Origin: Paraescarpia echinospica
Lineage: Eukaryota > Annelida > Polychaeta > Sabellida > Siboglinidae
Direction of reading: 5' to 3'
Assembly (NCBI GenBank): GCA_020002185.1
Contig: CM034531.1
Coordinates: forward strand, 71,754,391 to 71,818,390
DNA: 64,000 nt
Positions 21,360 through 33,992 of this stretch are shown one piece after another. The notes beneath the pieces are model-generated. The model had not been told where the DNA came from. It searched no databases and saw nothing but the letters and a program-made list of their open reading frames with translations. Position 1 is the stretch's first letter. The number at the start of each line of letters is the position of its first letter. A program made the position numbers and the translations under genes.

Positions 21360-23219
21360 GTACGTCTGTGCTTGTGTGCGTGTGTGTGCGTGTGAGCGCG
21401 TGTGTGCGTGTGCGTGTGCATGTGCATGTGCGTGTGTGCATTCGTGGATGCAAGTGCATTATGTTTTATTTTTCACGTACGTGTACGCATGCATACACTC
21501 TTACGCTAGTGTCATTGTAATCGATTACACATTTATGAACATTTCAAAATAAAATATAATAATTTGGGGGGATGCCACATCATATGTTGACGTTCGCGTA
21601 GTAAACAAAAACAGTATGGACAAGAAACTGGCATCGCACGCAGTATTTAAAATCCGAGAACTCACTGCGCGTTGTCATTATAATCTATTTGCTTTATACA
21701 GCCCAGGTCCATTCAGAAATACCAACCAGACATTATCGTAGTCATTTAAGCAAATATAAGACAGCTTGCTATAGGGTTATTATCATACACGCTCTCGTCC
21801 TTTGCCACTTAAAGTCCTTGGAGGCTGTTAATAATATATTATACAAATATAATTTAAATAATGTTATATTAATTATGTGTTAGTCCAATCGCCTCCTTTC
21901 ATAATTAACTCTTCCTACTATTCATAGCATTACTGATTGGTATTCACTAATATATTATGTATTTTCTAACATGCATGGGCTAAGTTATATTATTAATTTG
22001 TTGTTTGAATTTACTCATTTAATTTAATTCATTAACATTTCCTGAAAGACTAGTTTAATTTAATTTAATTAATTGACTTTACCAACATAGGTTCATTTAA
22101 TTTAATTGACAAATTCCCAATTAGCTGTAATCTAGGTGTTTATTTAGAAAATGGGTTTAATGAGTACTTCACTTCCATGTTACCCAGGTTTTTCCTCCCT
22201 TCCACCTTCCCTCCTTTCTCCAGACCTGCAATCAGTAGCCTAACACGTAGGTTAGGTTGAGGCAGATGTAGGAACGACCATACAAGAGAATATCTAGTGG
22301 CAATGGTAGGCAGTCGTAGGTCTTAACTGATGGTTAATTGTGGCTTCGGAACATTTCTTTCCAGAAAAGTGACCATTCACGCAGCTGTTGGGAGGAGTGG
22401 ACATATGGATTGCGAGTGTAAATAGCATCAAAGAGAGGAACAAAACATGTGTGATTCAGCAAAGATAGCTACACTTTGGAAGCTTTTTAGATTATCAACT
22501 CAGCTAAAACAAGCCAGCCATATATAGTTGTACTTGTAATATGAACTTTTAATAACACCACTATCATGATAGCAATGTGTAATTTTGCAACTGCCATAAC
22601 TGTATCTCTGTATATACTATGACCTATATACATGGGGGAAGTCACATAAACTGATCATACCACATCTACAAGAGTAGAGAAAAATCATGTTTACTAGGCT
22701 CGTTAAATAATAACAATTGGTGCTTATTATTGTATTGATTACTGGCATCATGTGCTTTAACTTACAACATCACACATTAATCTAATAAGTATAAATTTAA
22801 TCAATAATTTTGCAAACTCCGTAAATAATTAGATAGTGTAGATACTAATACTTTATATTCTCTATACTGATTTACAAACATACTGTTAAGGTAATAATTT
22901 CTTTAACTCTGGGGGACTTACCTACTTGTATTTGAGCTACCAGTAATAACTGTATGAAACCGTAGCTTTATACATTCTTACGAGTAGTAATTCAATCTGA
23001 TTTATTCCACGCCTCGTACACATTGTACCACTTAACAATATATTCACGCACAAGCGTGTTTTAACAGGGAAATAAATCAAACAATAGTATTTTCTGTCAT
23101 ATTATATATAATTTTGTTACGTGTCAAACGTTTCCAGTCCGTCGTGGTAAGTGGTGCATATGTGTACAGTTTCAACATTAACGCACTTGTAAGTACTAGT
23201 TTCCCTTTCAACGTTTTAG
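20401..23219 (+). repeat. Upstream flank of galaxin-like locus 2
   Basis: Matches the flanks of loci 1 and 3, the latter (38387-40316) at high identity by eye. It includes the segment of about 720 bp absent from locus 1 (about 21525-22265) with an AATTT-rich stretch near 22010-22110. The conserved TATATATAA (23103-23111), CCAGTCCGTCGTG, donor GTAAGT at 23147 and acceptor ending at 23219 are at its right end. No other gene is seen. Confidence 0.8.
21249..21440. repeat. (TG)n microsatellite
   Basis: Long TG tract with GTGC interruptions at its 3' side. The equivalent in block B (38487-38530) is much shorter. Confidence 0.95.
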
Positions 23220-23229
23220 GCTCTGCCGA

Positions 23230-24787
23230 TTGAAACTTCCAATTCCGGTGTTCCTATTGCTCGTTGCACTTTGTGTCACTGTGGCCGATGCAGGATTTCC
23301 TTCGCCGCGTGCTGTGTGTGGTTTCCGATCGTACAACCCGCGCACCTTCCTGTGCTGCAAGGGGAATCTTCTGCGAAAGAGGTCCATCTACATGGGATGC
23401 TGTGGTAGACGCCCTTACGATATCCGCAAGCAAATATGTTGCAGTGGAATCATTCTGAGAAAGACCTCCGCCTCCATGGGATGCTGTGGTAGACGCCCTT
23501 GCGATATCCGCAAGCAAATATGTTGCAGTGAAATCATTCTGAGAAAGACCTCCGCCTCCATGGGATGCTGTGGTAGACGCCCTTACAATTTCCAAACTCA
23601 ACTATGCTGCTATGGACGGATTCAGAGCAGATCAAAGCCATGCAGACCACTATATGGTATTCGTTCTTACAATCCTCGGACACAAAAGTGTTGCTATGGA
23701 CGAATAATTCAGAGCAGGTCAAAGCCATGCGGACCACTATGTGCTAACCGTCCTTACAATCCTCTAATACAAAAGTGTTGCTACGGACGAATAATTCAGA
23801 GCAGATCAAAGCCATGCGGACCACTATGTGCTAAGAGTCCTTACAATCCTCTAAGACAAAAAGTGTTGCTACGGACGAATAATTCAGAGCAGGTCAAAGC
23901 AATGCGGACCATTATATGCTAACCGTCCTTACAATCCTCGAATACAAAAGTGTTGCTACGGACGAATAATTCAGAGCAGGTCAGTGCCATGCGGACCACT
24001 ATGTGCTAACCGTCTTTACAATCCTCTAATACAAAAGTGTTGCTACGGACGAATAATTCAGAGCAGGTTATTGCCATGCGGACCACAATGTGCTAACCGT
24101 CATTACAATCCTCGAATACAACAGTGTTGCTACGGACGAATAATTCAGAGTAGGTCAAAGCCATGCGGACCACTATCTGCTAACCGTCCTTACAATCCTC
24201 GAATACAAAAGTGTTGCTACGGACGAGTAATTCAGAGCAGGTCAAAGCCATGTGGCCCACTATGTGGTATTCGTCCTTACGATCCTCGAATACAAAAGTG
24301 TTGCTACGGACGAATAATTCAGAGCAGGTCAGTGCCATGCGGACCACTATGTGCTAACCGTCATTACAATCCTCGAATACAAAAGTGTTGCTACGGAAGA
24401 ATAATTCAGAGCAGGTAAATGCCATGTGGACCACTATGTGCTAACCGTCCTTACAATCCTCGTATACAACAGCGTTGCTACAGACGAATAATTCAGAGCA
24501 GATCAAAGCCATGCGGACCACTATGTGGTATTCATTCTTACAATCCTCGAATAGAAAAGTGTTGCTACGGACGAATAATTCAGAGCAGGTCAAAGTCATG
24601 CGGACCACTATGTGCTAACCGTCCTTACAATCATATAATACAAAAGTGTTGCTACGGACGAATACTTCAGAGCAGGTCAATGGCGTGTAGACCATTATGT
24701 GGTATTCGTCGTTACAATCCTCTAACACTAAAATGTTGCTACGGACGAATAATTCAGAGCAGGTTTATGCCATGCAAACTGCACTAA
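23230..24787 (+). pseudogene. Galaxin-like locus 2, frameshifted and nonsense-broken
   Basis: It begins with the leader KLPIPVFLLLVALCVTVADA and GFPSPRAVC, again without an ATG (TTG at 23230). Two full 28-residue units of the CCGRRPYDIRKQICC kind are followed by a hybrid unit and then about 13 units of the 29-residue kind (CANRPYNPLIQKCCYGRII). One extra A in the run at 23858-23862 shifts the frame; the downstream units continue in the new frame. A TAA at 24416-24418 replaces a serine codon. The frame ends with TAA at 24785-24787, the position of the TGA in the other loci, and a galaxin-like tail continues beyond. Two independent lesions make a full product unlikely, though the A-run could be a consensus error. 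Confidence 0.75.
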
Positions 24788-24959
24788 CGTGTTCGTCCTT
24801 ACAATCTCCTCACTGAAATAAGTTCTCGTAGAATGATTCATACAATGGCATCCATTTTCACGCTATGCTGTGGTATTCGTCCTTACAATATCCTGTGGCA
24901 AATGTGTAGCAGAGGGAACATTCAGAGAAAAACGCCTTGTTTGAGAATTGAAATGTATA

Positions 24960-26283
24960 AAAACAGTTATCGGAATATGCACGTTTACTGTAGCCATACT
25001 TAAATGTAACCGGCACGGAGTTGATGTTGGAATTGCATTACCATGTCATACGCTGTTAAAACCTACAACGGTATTTCACACCTAATGTTATATTCGCTGC
25101 TGCTATCGCTACAAATGCGGTTTTGAATGTTATCGATTTTGTGCAAGGAATATGCAATTTTCAATTACAGCGCAAATAAAATATATTACCAGAGAATGAT
25201 ATGTGTCAATATCGTATTTATTGTTCCGTATAACACTTGATCGGTGCCAAGTTTTCTTTGTCTAATCCCAGTACGTATACATCGATCACACGCGAAATCA
25301 GATAATCTTGTTCAGGTTTAGTCTCTGTTGCCGTCGTCTTATAGTTGTCTACTGTACTTCTATAAGCCCCTACATTTCCAATTATCGAATCACTTCCAGC
25401 TTTAAATATAGGATGACGAGTAAATTTGTATTACCGTATATAACTGGAGTCCCAACCGATAGTTTCCACAACCATACCATCCGTGTTGATATCAATTTCT
25501 TTATATAATAGTCAACCTGTATGCGGCTGTAATACACCGATATATTTTATTGATATGTATGTTTTAGTTTATACCCAGTCGTCCATCAGCTTAGAGAATC
25601 GAATGAGAGGCAATGTCAAATATATCAATAAACATAGGTATATTTATTTACAACACCCAACGCATACCATGCACATTATTCCAATTCCATTTCAATAACA
25701 AACTTGCCATTTACTTTTATTTGGTTCCATACGTAGATACGCATACGATGAATTGCTGCTGCCGATGATGATGGTTGCCCAGAAAATGACGTCGATTAAA
25801 GTGATGCGATAGCATAACCGATATTCATTCCCGGTTGTTCAAATTTGTTCAAAGGAATGATGAAAAGCACTGCAATATTATAACATAACCAGGGGGCGTC
25901 GACTGGCGAATGGCGGATGTCTTCAAGTAGTGTATAATATTATAATGTACTGATGGTAATCGGCGGTATTTGGCGTGTGATTGCCTTGAGGCAGCTTGAA
26001 GCGGTACTTCAGGACTAATACTTAGGAATACAACTCGACTTGACTGCATTACGCTTACGTTATTGGCGACATGACAGAAAATAACGAATAATACCAGCGC
26101 ACACAAACAAGCGCATACACACACACTCACTCACTCACTCACTCACTCACTCAAGCACTCACTCACTCACGCATGCATTCACCCATGAACGCATGAACGT
26201 ACGCACACACGCGCACAAACACGCACACACAGGCAACAACGCACACACAGGCAACAACGCACACAAGCACACATACACACACA

Positions 26284-26340
<57 letters not shown>

Positions 26341-26560
26341 GTGAGTGTGATGCGCGTGTGTGCGTGAGTGAGTATATGTGTGTTGCGTAGACGCGCATGC
26401 ATCAATAGTTACACTAAGTACCATTTAAGCCTATGTCTACAGTCTTTTGTCGCATTATTAACATATACACGTGTCGTATTACAAGCACACACACACGCAT
26501 ACAGCTTCATTCATCATAAGTGGTCACTGCCTCTCCATTATATTGCATATGAGAGAACTT
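24960..26560 (+). repeat. Downstream flank of galaxin-like locus 2
   Basis: Homologous to 11700-13200 and 42310-44390. A candidate poly(A) signal AATAAA is at 25175-25180. An ACTC and AC microsatellite covers 26105-26340. No gene recognised. Confidence 0.75.
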
Positions 26561-26580
26561 TGAGAAAATATGCGCTCAAG

Positions 26581-27071
26581 ACAGCATTTACAAGATGATC
26601 TTGACAGGTTGATCATATGGTCTGAATTGTGGTAAATGTTAATTTTGGGAAATGTAAATGCCTCCACACAGGACATGGGATCGAAGATGTAGAAGATATA
26701 ATGGGGGTACTGTAATAAGTACTACTGTAAAAGAAAAGGACTTAGGGTTAACCATTAGTGCTGATATGTAGGTTTCAGAGCAATGCGGAATTGCAGCTTC
26801 AAAAGGAATTCAAATTATTGGATTAATTAGGCGAGATATAACGTATCAGGAAAAATAACTAATAATACTGCTGTACAAAACAATAGTTAGGCCTCATTTA
26901 GAATATTGTATACAAGCTTGGAGGCCATACCGGAAGACGGACGTAGATATGCTAGAAAGAGTACCGAGGAGAGCGACTAAAATGATACCAAAACTGAGGA
27001 ATCTCAGTTACGAAAAACGACGAATTTGGTTTGACGACACTAGAGATCAGGAGATTTAGAGGAGATCAGAT
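26581..27071 (+). mobile_element. Internal CR1 fragment (block A copy)
   Basis: Starts at ACAGCATTTACAAGATGATC and follows the CR1 sequence of 63766-64000 and then of 51271-51690 up to GGAGATCAGAT. The remnant of RPHLEYCIQAWRPYR and RRATKMIPKLR can be read, with several stops. It lacks both CR1 ends. The same fragment sits at 44412-44902, so it predates the A/B split. Confidence 0.8.
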
Positions 27072-27332
27072 TGGACGATGATAATAGCGAATGTGCTTCC
27101 GAATAACGACGTCGGTAGGTTGACTTTCAACTTAGTCAGTGGTAGTGTCGTCTGCGACAAATGTTGGCAGTTTTAATGAGGAGGATATGTATCAAAATTA
27201 AAGCGCTCCGAACATTCCTAAAGAATGGACAAAATAAGAACTGGCCTTTATTGTACTATTATTATTTGTATAAAAACATTGTCCGAAAGCAAAAATAATG
27301 TACAAACGCACGTAAACGCTTACTCTCCCCTC

Positions 27333-27541
<209 letters not shown>

Positions 27542-28156
27542 GGTGTAATAGGTCAATAGTATTCCTTGCCTAGAGTAGAAAAAAAGCAATGTCCACATGC
27601 GCGCTCAGGCACAGTAAACAATTGTATTTGCTTTTAAGAATTGCGCCAAGAGTAGCCTCGATTACCCAGGTGCCATGAGGTGGCAGCACTTTTTCGCCCC
27701 TCACAACCGCCTGGGAGATTAAAGTTCTGCCAATGTTGCCGGTAGGGAACTTTACCCCAGATTCAGGTAGAGACGATGATTGGCACTCAGGCCAACTATG
27801 AAATAACAAATTAAATAAGGATACACTTTTATAAGATAATACTATACTATAAACACTATTCAACAATAAACTTATATTGAAACATGTCACAAAAAATAAA
27901 CCGACATTAATGTTTTACGTAGTTTGGTGCCTTTTAAACAGATGGTATATATTCACTATGTGGCAGCTCTGTGGCTGTCAACTATTTCTTATTATGCTCA
28001 TGCTCGAGCAGAAACAAAATACTAAGTCTGAATAAGCATGATATAAATACCAAACAAGGACAAATTTAACTAAAGAAAGTGCAATCGATGTCCCGCACAA
28101 CGGTCGGACTGCTAACTAATATGTGTAGTCGCCAAAGTACAATCAAAGCGTGTTGA

Positions 28157-28232
28157 TCTTGGTGGCTATGTCGGTAGCGTGTTGAGCAATATTTTTAGGG
28201 TCCTCGGTTCGAATCCCGTAGTGTACTCGAAA
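28157..28232 (+). repeat. tRNA-like sequence, probably a tRNA-derived SINE head or decayed tRNA
   Basis: TGGCTATGTCGGTAGCGTGT resembles a tRNA A box and D arm, and GGTTCGAATCCCG is a good B box and T arm. The region between does not fold into a clean anticodon arm, and the acceptor ends do not pair convincingly. This favours a SINE or pseudo-tRNA over a functional tRNA. An identical copy is at about 46044-46119. Confidence 0.5.
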
Positions 28233-28613
28233 CTGTCGTGTGTGTTCATTTAGTTTAAGATTCATTTTATTTTGTATAATACTATTTCTGGCACTATTTC
28301 GTAATTTCGTTTCGTTATCGAAAACATACATAATGTATAAACATTCTGGGGGATAGACGTGCTAACAGGAAGTGACCGGTCAAAAGGCGGCTCCTCAGTG
28401 TTGCCATCTAGCGGATAACATTCAAAAGGCGGCTTCGGTATGTTACAGTCTCTGGTGCCAACGAGCCAGCCTGACGACACGTACACAGAAACAAAGTGTT
28501 CCGTCTGTCCACGCCGACAGCGCTGTGGCTGCGACAGACACTACGCTTGTGCAAGTACGTCGTAGACATGGTTCTATTATCGGCTCAGAAATGTACACTA
28601 CTAATGAATACGT

Positions 28614-28778
28614 AATTATGTGGACTTACTGTTAGAGTCCATAACAAACTTTGAGGAAATTACCTCTGACGAACTGAGATCTGACGTCATAATGGAATCA
28701 TCCATGTAGTACGTGTTGTGTATGACGATGCGTTTTATGGGGATAGGATTCAAGGCTACGTAGAGGGTTTTCTTCAAG
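28614..28778 (+). repeat. Local direct repeat, copy 1
   Basis: AATTATGTGGACTTACT through to CTTCAAGTTCGTTC is repeated in diverged form at 29218-29371, about 600 bp further on. Both copies occur again in block B. The hairpin at 29102-29154 lies between them. No function is evident. Confidence 0.6.
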
Positions 28779-29101
28779 TTCGTTCGTTGATCTGTCTATA
28801 TCTGACATCTATATTGTTATTTGTTTAGCCAGTTTTGTGGCAGATTTTCATTGTTTTTCAAGGAAAATACTAACAATGCGCTTTTATTCTATTACTTTTA
28901 CGTACTTATCATTAATGTAAACAACTAATCAATACAGCCATGCAAAGAATATAACAATGATTATAGACGAGCATTGTGGGCGTCTATGTCAAAACAAACG
29001 TAGGCCTAATTTTTGAGCGTTACGAAACGTTACAAGGGGGCGGAGGTTTTAAAAATATCCAAACGGTATGAGGTAATTCGTGGGTGGCCATTAAAGGGAG
29101 A

Positions 29102-29154
29102 CAGTCTGTTGCTCTACCTCAGGGGTAGGCAACCTAAGGTAGAGCAACAGACTG
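29102..29154. repeat. Perfect 18-bp hairpin with hAT-like terminus in the loop
   Basis: CAGTCTGTTGCTCTACCT at 29102-29119 is exactly complementary to 29137-29154. The 17-base loop reads CAGGGGTAGGCAACCTA, which resembles the terminal inverted repeat of hAT transposons (CAGGGGT.GGCAACCT). It may be the edge of a rearranged hAT-derived element. The matching block B copy is at about 46989-47041. Confidence 0.6.
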
Positions 29155-29379
29155 CTCCTAACGGAGATATTTCATGCGCCCCGCGGCTCATAAATAGACA
29201 CGATTGATGATCACTTAATTATGTGGACTTACTTTTAGAGTCGACAAGAAACTTTAAGGAAATTACCTCTGACGAACTGGGTACTGACTTCATACTGGAA
29301 TCACCCATCAAGTATGTGTTTTATATAACGATGCGTTTAATGGGGATATGATATCTTCAAGTTCGTTCAATGACAACTA

Positions 29380-29857
29380 CGAATTGGACGCTGTTCACCA
29401 GTACACTTACCTGCGATATCAGCGATAGCCTCTCTTTGGACACGGAAATCTACAGACGCTAAGGGAAAGCTGCATCCACTCTTGCTCGTCTGATAACACG
29501 TGTCTGGGAGAACTCAAAACTTACAGTCAAGACAAAAATAGCAGTGTACAACGCCTGCGTCATCAGTACAGTGCTGTACGACAGTGAGATCTGGGTAACC
29601 AAACAAGAGAAGAAGCTCAACAATTTCCATCTACGATATCTGCGGCGAATCTTGGATGACCAACACCGAGGTCCTTTCTCTTGCTACCCGCTCGACCATG
29701 AATACGCTGCTCAGACCACACAGGCCTGGTCATGTACGAAGGAATCAAGATGGCCGCATCCCCATAGACATTCTCTACAGCGAACTGTCTTCCGGCAGGA
29801 AGATTGTTGGACATCCCAGCTACGCAATAAGGATGTTTATAAGCGTGACATAAAGTA
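29380..29857 (+). mobile_element. LINE reverse transcriptase C-terminal fragment
   Basis: After an upstream segment readable as SLSLDTEIYRR and ITRVWENSKLTVKTK, the frame gives IAVYNACVISTVLYDSEIWV, then KLNNFHLRYLRRILDDQ. A frame change follows, with HVRRNQDGRIPIDILYSEL. This is the usual end of RTE-like or related LINE proteins (YNACV.STLLYGSE.W, FHLRCLRRIL, RIPK.ILY.EL). Only the C-terminal portion remains. Repeated at about 47267-47744 in block B. Confidence 0.75.
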
Positions 29858-29879
29858 AATAAATATCAACCTTCAGTCC

Positions 29880-30353
<474 letters not shown>

Positions 30354-30461
30354 TGAATGTTGACGCTCTGCCGTTGGAGGCTTAATGAGTAACGTTAGCC
30401 TAGGGTCGTCCAGGCATGACGGGTCGCAGTTCCGTTATACGGTCGCGCCAGGGCAATGACA

Positions 30462-30476
30462 TGTGTGTGTGTGTGT

Positions 30477-30521
<45 letters not shown>

Positions 30522-30660
30522 TGTGTGTACTATATGTACCATACACGCACACACATTTACACACATACATATACCATAAACAGATACACACTTACACTCA
30601 TACACACATATACCATACACACATACACTCATACACTACAAACATACACACTACATTGAA
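30462..30660. repeat. (TG)n followed by ACAC/ATAC-rich low-complexity DNA
   Basis: A TG tract (30462-30530) is followed by diverged ACACAT/ATACAC words to about 30660. The two halves are roughly complementary and could form an imperfect foldback. Block B copy at about 48200-48398. Confidence 0.85.
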
Positions 30661-30669
30661 CGTCATGAC

Positions 30670-31120
30670 ATGACGTGTCTAACAGTCTGTAAATGTCAGC
30701 ATGGTTTCCAAATGCCATCGGCTTCCCTTTAACGTAACAAAAGACATTACCGTGCTCAATGTGGCACATATGCCACTATTAAGTCGTTGTTTCAAATACA
30801 CATCTTATTTTAATGCATATCGAGTGTGCCAACATAATACGGTTGGAACACGAATGATTAGCTCACTTTAACATTTCATCACCAACTTAGCCGAGCTGCA
30901 CAACGTGTCAACATCCGTGTCATTTCGACACTACTAAAAACCAGTAGTGCGAAATGACCCATTGGTGTCAATGCTGTTTTGGAGCGAACTCAAAAACACT
31001 ACTCGAAAATGTACACAACAGTTAATTATGCGAAGGGAGCATAGACACAAAGGACATATTTTTTTATAGACTGCCCTACCATTCAATGAGAAAAACCAAT
31101 AGGTCACATTAAAATAACAT
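30670..31120. other. Unassigned spacer
   Basis: No gene or element recognised. A small inverted repeat around GTCATTTCGAC and ACTACTAAAAACCAGTAGTG (30920-30950) is present and repeated in block B. Confidence 0.3.
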
Positions 31121-31123
31121 GAC

Positions 31124-31295
<172 letters not shown>

Positions 31296-31479
31296 CAATA
31301 TCAAGTTAACATATTGGGGCGTGGTTTTACTAATTTAAGAGATCCTTGAATGTATAGAAATTATGGTTTCTTGGCTAGTGTCAATAGTGGTCGTCATTTC
31401 CTCGAAAGAAACGTGTTTTTGATTTGGAAAATTAGGACAGCTTCGCGTAGACGGAGCGCTGTGATAATAGTACTAATAA

Positions 31480-32770
31480 TGACAAGCTTCTTTTAGGGTG
31501 GGAATGCAATTTCAAATAAACAAGTTTTTTTACGAAATGTATCTATATTCTCACACGATTTTAAACGAACAGGGAGTTGATTCCAGACTTTAGGTGCAGC
31601 TACAGAAAAAGCACGTTTGCCGATATTAAATTTGGTTTCCGGAACAAAAAGTCATTGTGAAACAGATGATCTGAAATTCATGGGGATATCCATAAAAAAA
31701 CGAAGGAGACTAAACAAAACAGGATGGGTGTTGCGTAGAAAGGGTACGATATGTGATAGTGGCTAATTTGAATTGTGTTCGATATGTAACTGGAAGCCAA
31801 TGCCTAAGTAGAGACAGAGATGGTGAGAAACGAGGTGCTTTTAGTACTACACGTGCTAGACAATTCTGTACACTTTGGAGTTTAACTATGTCCTTTTTAG
31901 CAATATCGTTTAGGAGTGAGTTGCAGTAGTCAAGGCGCCTGCTAATTAGATATACTGATATTGTTTTAGCAGTAGATAAAGACAAATGATTCCGAATTCG
32001 GCGGAAATCACGTATATGGTAAAAACAGGGTTTACATACTTGAGAAATGTTCTGGTGCAAGCTGAAATCACTGTCAAAGATAACACCTAGATTACGAACA
32101 GTATCTGATGGTGATGTATCATTAACAATCAATTTTTCGTTGTAATTTTTTGTCAATAATAGTGAGACAGTCATTTAAAATTGATAGAATATCATACAAG
32201 TGATGATTTATATTATGATGAGTTATGACTCGACTAAGGAATGAAATGTACAAGCTTAACAGAAAATGGCCAAGGACAGACCCCTGTGGGACACCAAATG
32301 GAATATGTTCTGGAAAAGATAGTGAGCCAGATATGTTAATGTTTTGTTTTCGGTCTAAAATAAGAACTAAACCACTGAAGAACCGTGTCAGATATATCAA
32401 AGTGTATATTATGGCGATGTAAACGAATGTCCTGATCTATTGTATCAAAAGCCGCTGATATATATAGTACGGTGAGAGCAGTCAATTTGTTATTATCTAC
32501 ATTGCATACTATATCATTGTGTATTTTAAGAAGAGCCGTCTCAGTTGAATGAAATCGCTTATATGCAGATTGTAGATCATTTGATAAATACTGTGAATAA
32601 ATCAGTTCATAGATTCGATTTGCAACAACCTTCTCCACAAGAGCCTTGCTTGAATTCGTGGAACAACACCATCACGCATTGACATATTTATAATATTTGT
32701 AATAGGATAAACCAGTCGATCAATGCAACTCTTTGGTAGAAATGTTGGAAAAGGGTTAAGACCACACGAT
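31480..32770 (-). mobile_element. Second CR1/L2-like LINE, decayed (block A copy)
   Basis: On the minus strand: ANRIYELIYSQYLSNDLQSA (about 32630), TETALLKIHNDI, IPFGVPQGSVLGHFLLSLYI (about 32300), then VRNLGVIFDSDFSLHQNISQ, RRLDYCNSLLNDI, LQSVQNCLARVVLKAPRFSP and LLRHWLPVTYRTQFKLATIT (about 31790). It ends in KRAFSVAAPKVWNQLPVRL (about 31600). This order is that of the reverse transcriptase of CR1/L2-like LINEs. The YADD region is reduced to HHLYDILSI, so a deletion removed the catalytic site. It is clearly distinct from the CR1 family at 3-6 and 60-64 kb. Confidence 0.8.
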
Positions 32771-32871
32771 TTGTTACGACACTTTTGTATGATACTGTAG
32801 ACGCCAGTATTACGAAATCTAAAATCTAAATGAAAAATACGTTTCTTGTGAGAGGTAATAATCGCAATTTA

Positions 32872-32996
<125 letters not shown>

Positions 32997-33099
32997 CGAG
33001 TGTGCATGTGTGGCCTGTGTAAGAGTGTGTGGATATTGGGATAACTTATTTACAGCTGTATCTGCGGTCTTGTTTTTATTTCGGAGAGACTCTCGTAGG

Positions 33100-33680
33100 T
33101 GTCATTTTGCCAATTAAATGACGCTCTTCGAGTGGCATTCAGGATTTTAGAAAACTTGCCTCACTCGAACACAACGCCACTCCCATTTGGCTGCGCATTG
33201 AAGAAGACAAAACGTCGCCGATACCTGCAAATAAACAACACCGGGTGACCCAATGGCACACCCTGCAACCAACGCGTCAGCCACGCTGGATCAAAGCCAG
33301 TATTGTTTGGATTTGTTGTAGCAGCGTCTCGTCGTAGCCTTCTGCATATGAAGGTCATAGGTCATAGTCAGCAACAAGCGGCCCAACCCTAAATTGTGTT
33401 CGTAGTATATCATCATGAAGCTTTTGCGTCGCTAAGCTAATGTAAAACAAGACCGGATGTGTGCTTGGCTAAAAGGTGAAAGCCTTGTAACTGTATCACC
33501 TGCTCCCAGGTGAATCAACTACTGACGTCATCACCATCATTATCGTCATCAACAATGTGTCTGTGCCACCAAAGGGCAGCTTGTAAAAACCGGGTATCGT
33601 TTTCAAATAAACTGAGTCTCATTGCTTGCTTCGCTCTTGGACACTGCACTCAGTGGTTGTGGTTCTTCAGTGGATCTACC
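33100..33680 (+). repeat. Dispersed repeat R2, diverged copy
   Basis: Contains ATTCAGGATTTTAGAAAACT, AGCGGCCCAACCCTAAATTG and the AAGGGCAGCTTGTAA segment. These align with 35725-36200 (ATTCAGGATCTCAGAAAATA, AGCGGCCCAACCCTAAATTA) and, inverted, with part of 19210-19740. A closely matching copy lies at 50720-51258. The class is unknown. The related segment at 33860-33990 continues the family. Confidence 0.65.
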
Positions 33681-33715
33681 TCTCGGTTTCGTTCTTCACT
33701 AATTTGTATTTGTAA

Positions 33716-33717
<2 letters not shown>

Positions 33718-33808
<91 letters not shown>
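33718..33808. repeat. (TG)n microsatellite absent from block B
   Basis: About 45 TG units. Block B has a deletion here that joins GGATCTATC to CAGATTTAAATG (near 52085-52105). Confidence 0.9.
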
Positions 33809-33811
<3 letters not shown>

Positions 33812-33992
33812 TCTTTCATTCAGATTTAAAAGATATTAGGATTGCGTTAGAAACTTTTAGGAAACACCACTATTTACGGCAACAAATATAAAATGCCGCT
33901 TAGTGCGTGTTAGGTTTACTGGAAGTCATATTTCCAGGAATGCGCGAATGTAGATCCAGAATCTAACACTACGATCGCTACGACGATCATGT

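Noticed and set aside
23162..23199. ATG at about 23160 in locus 2 with a phase that would fit the leader after splicing at a second GTAAGT
   Set aside because: The implied intron would be only about 30 nt and the same frame has a TGA in locus 1, so it is not a credible shared start.
28157..28232. Functional tRNA gene
   Set aside because: The A and B boxes fit, but the anticodon and acceptor stems do not pair well enough.
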